The notes under the pieces: model-generated
Databases searched by the model: none
Seen by the model: the letters and a program-made list of their open reading frames with translations, nothing else
What the model was told of the DNA's origin: nothing
Source: Liopterus haemorrhoidalis
Taxonomy: Eukaryota; Arthropoda; Insecta; Coleoptera; Dytiscidae
DNA length: 64,000 bases
Reading direction: 5' to 3'
Assembly: GCA_963971575.1 (NCBI GenBank)
Contig: OZ020625.1
Span: forward strand, 25,879,253-25,943,252
Translations under genes and position numbers: made by a program
Shown here: positions 61,233-64,000 of the stretch, in pieces
Position numbering within the stretch: position 1 is the first letter of the stretch
How the letters are laid out: each line of letters starts with the position of its first letter

Positions 61233-63745
61233 TAGACAGACAGACAGACGACAAAATGACGGTATAAGGGTATTTTGGTCATACCTACAAAACCCTAAAA
61301 ATGGCTTTATAAACATTTGTATGTACTTACTTGTTCATAAAATAGTATAACAGGTTCACAAAATATTGTAAAATATTCTTGTTCCCATAATTTAACTTTC
61401 ACAGCTATGTAACAATAACATTAAGTACCCTCTACCTACGTTTCAAAATTGACCACCGCGGTGCTACGATCTTAAATTTATTTCCCTATAGATTAGGCCT
61501 AATGCCAGTGGTACTTAAAGATAATAAAAACATACTAACCTTTACTACTACTATATACGAACAAATTACACTCAACAGGATGAAACTCGGCAGCTGTAAT
61601 AACCTCCGTTAACTCCTCCATATTTTGTGGTTTAATATCGACAATATTAAAGCTCTGGTCCGTAATCTCCAGATGCCAGAGATTGATCCGTAGATCATCT
61701 GCGCTCAGATATGTCTCTTGATCGCTATTAACACTTATTGAATTTATATGATAAGTATGAGCGTTTGCAAATATCCTACGTGGAGATGCTTCGACCATTA
61801 GTTCCATTGGTTTAATTGTTGGGACACGGAGGGAGTTTATGTGGGCTGGGTCTCGTAAACTACCGTTCTCTAAACGGGTATTGTAACCTTCTACCCTTTT
61901 ATCTCTTTCCGATACCTAAAACAAGAAAAAATAATGTAAAAAAAACTTCTTAAGATTTCCACAAAAGATAATCTAGTCCAGACGGTCGCTATGGCGTAGT
62001 GGTCAGAAAAAAAAAAGGTCATCACTTCCGAAATATAAGTGAAGAGCAAACAAAAAAAAGGTCTTCACCTCCCAAATACAAGGTGTCTCAAAAGAAATTT
62101 TATATTTATTTAGCTTACTGCGTGAATGCAACGTATCCGAGGGGCGCGGGGGTTATGTCAATCGGTAGCCTGGCTCTTGGGAATTTAGTCGCTATGGAGC
62201 GTTTCTCGGGAGCAGACCGCGCGTTATGCGTGCGAGAGTTTTACAAAAACGGTGATTCGGCGACTGTAGCGCGTAGAAAATTCTGCAGTATTCGAGGTTT
62301 TCGTCACTTAAATGATGCGCCAAGCATTCCTCTCATTCGACATTGGGTTAAAAAGTTTGAAGAGACTGGTACAACGCTGGATAAATCAAAATCCGGGCGA
62401 CCTAGGTCATCAAGAACGGTAGAAAACGTGGAGAATGTTAATCAGTCTGTTCGTGACGACCCGAACCTTTCAATTCGGAAGCGCGCGAGTTCTTTAAATG
62501 TGCATAGATCATCATTACATCGCATTATGCACAAAGACCTAAAGCTCCACCCCTACAAAATTCAATTGGTGCAAGAATTAAAGCCCCAAGATCCAGTCAG
62601 AGGCTTAATTTCGTAAATCAGGTGATTGAGCGATTTTCAACGTTTACCAACATTTTGTTTTCGGATGAAGCTCATTTTCATCTTAATGGCCACGTAAATA
62701 AGCAGAACTGCCGCTACTGGAGTGCAACGAATCCGAAACGCAAACATCAGAAACCCCTACATTCGCCTAAAGTGACCGTATGGGCTGCGATGTCGGCGCG
62801 AGGAATTATCGGCCCTTACTTTTTTGAAGACGAAAGGGGGCGTGCAGTTACAGTGAATTCAGAGCGTTATGTGGAGATGTTAGACAACTTCTTGGTACCT
62901 GAACTGCAAAACTTTCCTGGCTATAACCAAAGAACATGGTTCCAACAGGACGGAGCAACTTCACACACGTCCAATATGTCTCTGCCACGTGTTCGTGAAA
63001 TTTTCTCAGGCAAATTGATTTCCCGGAGAGGTGACATAAATTGGCCTCCACGCAGTCCAGATTTAACCCCTATGGACTTTTTCCTATGGGGTTATCTTAA
63101 ATCTAAAGTTTACGCCAATAAACCGACTTCACTGGCTCATTTGAAAGAAAATATCCGTCACGAAATGGCAGCCATCCCTGAGTCCACCTGCCGAGACGTC
63201 ATAAGTAATTTTACTGTTCGATTAAATGAGTGCCGAGAACGCGAGGGTCTACATTTAGACGATATTATTTTTAAGTAATAAATCCCCAAAAAGTGTATTT
63301 TAATAATTATAAAACATTTTTTCTATATACGGCTTACTTTTTTTTTAATCAATCCACTAAATATAAAATTTCTTTTGAGACACCTTGTATAAGTACAGAG
63401 CAAAATTCGGCCCTGGGGACACCAAATCAAAATGCGGTACGTCCCGCGAAATGCGGGACGAATGGTCACCCTAGTTTAAACCTGTCTTAAATTACGAATA
63501 ATTTTTAAAATGAAACTTACCTTCCATAATTTTATTGTCTTATCATTAGTACTTAATAAGAAATGTGACTGATTTTTTCTTTTGAGCCATCGTATCTTGT
63601 TAATTTTCTCTTCAATTTCGAGGCTTTTGAGATAATCGAACTCTGGCTCGTGGGACTGGAACGTTGAGTAGACATTATATTCCCCTCGACGAGGAAGCGC
63701 TGTCTTCGATAAAGGATCCCGTTGAAAAATTACTACCCTACCACC
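56970..63745 (-). CDS. tws: PP2A regulatory subunit B55 (PPP2R2/twins), 3' four exons; 5' partial
   Basis: Four exons (63521-63745, 61540-61915, 59256-59482, 56970-57338) encode the last 398 residues of the B55 subunit of protein phosphatase 2A, a seven-bladed WD40 propeller that directs PP2A to substrates at mitotic exit. Identity with the animal family is very high: [110 protein letters not shown] and [20 protein letters not shown]. It ends [12 protein letters not shown] at 56970-56972. The family is about 445-450 residues, so roughly 50 N-terminal residues lie right of the window. All phases agree. Introns carry A1, B, H and a DD41D transposon. Confidence 0.98.
57648..58257 (-). mobile_element. 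Family H MITE, copy 2
   Basis: Reverse-orientation partner of 38644-39208, ending AGTGTGAAAAGGGTATT at the right. The left end is more diverged (CCTTTTCATACTAGATCTTT). Lies in the last PPP2R2 intron. Confidence 0.8.
58262..58945 (+). repeat. Family B repeat preceded by a short tandem repeat
   Basis: Four copies of a ~17-bp unit (ATTACCGACTTTAGACTT) lead into ACCGACCGCCAACATATATA and a full B body to GGCGGTCGGTCCTGTGGTGG. The GTCY tract is at about 58440-58490. The leader repeats look like an expansion of the B end. Confidence 0.75.
59256..59482 (-). CDS. tws: PPP2R2/tws exon TIRLCDMRQ...ETYP
   Basis: Begins [20 protein letters not shown] and ends [13 protein letters not shown] at GTAAGT, phase 0. 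It has the highly conserved [11 protein letters not shown] blade. Acceptor TGCGCAG. Confidence 0.97.
60214..61299 (-). repeat. Family A1 repeat, copy 6
   Basis: Full length with an expanded GACA tract (about 61187-61248, 15 units with one GATA). The tRNA-like cassette at about 60640-60715 is class d, as in copy 3. Lies in the PPP2R2 intron between 59483 and 61539. Confidence 0.82.
61540..61915 (-). CDS. tws: PPP2R2/tws exon VSERDKR...SSSKG
   Basis: 125 codons plus one base. It starts [12 protein letters not shown], includes [20 protein letters not shown], and ends [17 protein letters not shown] at donor GTTAGT. The donor is non-consensus at its third base but needed for phase. Confidence 0.96.
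62079..63387 (+). mobile_element. Tc1/mariner element (DD41D spacing), nearly intact
   Basis: 1309 bp, flanked by TA. The ends CAAGGTGTCTCAAAAGAAAT and its complement give about 30 bp of terminal inverted repeat. One transposase gene, with one frameshift, is on the plus strand, opposite to PPP2R2, whose intron it occupies. It is locally GC-richer than the surroundings, which suggests recent arrival. Confidence 0.94.
62194..63278 (+). pseudogene. DD41D-type transposase with a single 1-bp deletion
   Basis: Start chosen at ATG 62194 ([20 protein letters not shown]), the usual N-terminal helix-turn-helix with a [20 protein letters not shown] linker. The frame shifts by one base near 62600-62604, between DPVR and [12 protein letters not shown]. 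The DDE part then reads through: [20 protein letters not shown] (first D), [12 protein letters not shown] (second D), [20 protein letters not shown] (third D), with 41 residues between the last two. It ends IIFK-stop at 63278. No other lesion was seen. Confidence 0.93.
63400..63475 (+). repeat. hAT-like terminus remnant
   Basis: CGTCCCGCGAAATGCGGGAC hairpin followed by GAATGGTCACCCTA, the TAGGGTGACCA-type end common in hAT elements. No second end was found. Confidence 0.5.
63521..63745 (-). CDS. tws: PPP2R2/tws exon GGRVVIF...TIKLWK
   Basis: 75 codons starting [17 protein letters not shown] after the acceptor TTTTTGCAG, matching the [10 protein letters not shown] boundary in the family. It ends [10 protein letters not shown] at GTAAG, phase 0. 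Blade 1 to 2 of the propeller. Confidence 0.97.
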
Positions 63746-63868
63746 CTGCAAAAATAGAAAAAAAGAAAAGAAAATTAAGAACTATAAATAATAATTAAAT
63801 TAAATATAATCTAATCAGTGACATGATTTTTTATAGATGATTAATTTGTCTTAATCTTTAAAAATCAT

Positions 63869-64000
63869 CTGTGGCCACCACAGGACCGACCGCCATCATA
63901 AAATACTTCATAAAGTAATACATTCTAGCAGCAGAGTAGAAATAACTTGGCCTAATATTTTCTAACAGAGATATTATTTATCATGACCATGGAAACGTTA
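63869..64000 (-). repeat. Family B repeat, cut by the window edge
   Basis: TGGCCACCACAGGACCGACC and GCCATCATAAAATACTTCAT match the B right end in reverse orientation; it continues beyond the window. Confidence 0.75.

Overview
This is a eukaryotic, AT-rich, intron-containing and very transposon-rich window, most likely from an insect. The order cannot be fixed from the sequence alone. Three host genes are recognisable, all on the minus strand. The rest is a mosaic of DNA-transposon derivatives, nested inverted-repeat elements, fragments of retroelements, and a dominant family of roughly 1 kb repeats carrying GACA/GTCY microsatellites.

Host genes, read leftwards from the right edge. (1) 56970-63745: the last four coding exons of the PP2A B55 regulatory subunit (PPP2R2 / Drosophila twins), 398 residues to the stop; the first ~50 residues lie beyond the right edge. 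(2) 23297-26867: a complete four-exon GEMIN2 gene of 233 residues, a core subunit of the SMN complex. (3) 2422-22559: the first 11 exons (about 1200 residues) of KNTC1/Rod, the large RZZ-complex subunit of the kinetochore spindle checkpoint; the C-terminal part lies left of the window. Splice sites and phases were worked out by hand and every junction keeps frame. GEMIN2 ends about 740 bp upstream of the KNTC1 ATG. About 30 kb without any recognisable host exon separates GEMIN2 from PPP2R2.

Mobile DNA. The left edge is the 3' end of a Penelope-like element with a GIY-YIG domain. The 29-35 kb region has two closely related mariner (D34D) copies; 47.6-49.6 and 62.1-63.4 kb carry two DD41D-spaced Tc1/mariner transposons. 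There are hAT, PIF/Harbinger and MULE derivatives, several with exact target-site duplications (8 bp for two hAT insertions, 9 bp for the MULE, 3 bp or TA for others), and many palindromic MITE-like elements nested in one another. Pieces of LINE reverse transcriptase are scattered through.

The most unusual feature is a repeat family, called 'A' here. Six long copies share flanks, a terminal motif of CAGGGTTTTGCAGGTA type and a (GACA)n tract, but at the same internal position they carry different tRNA-like cassettes with recognisable A and B boxes. Some A copies also bracket fragments of other genes. Together with family 'B' (a GTCY tract and ACCGACCGCC termini) they recall the HINE/DINE-1/mini-me class of Helentron-related elements, but with swapped tRNA modules. 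Family assignment is inference; the shared flanks and differing cassettes are seen directly.
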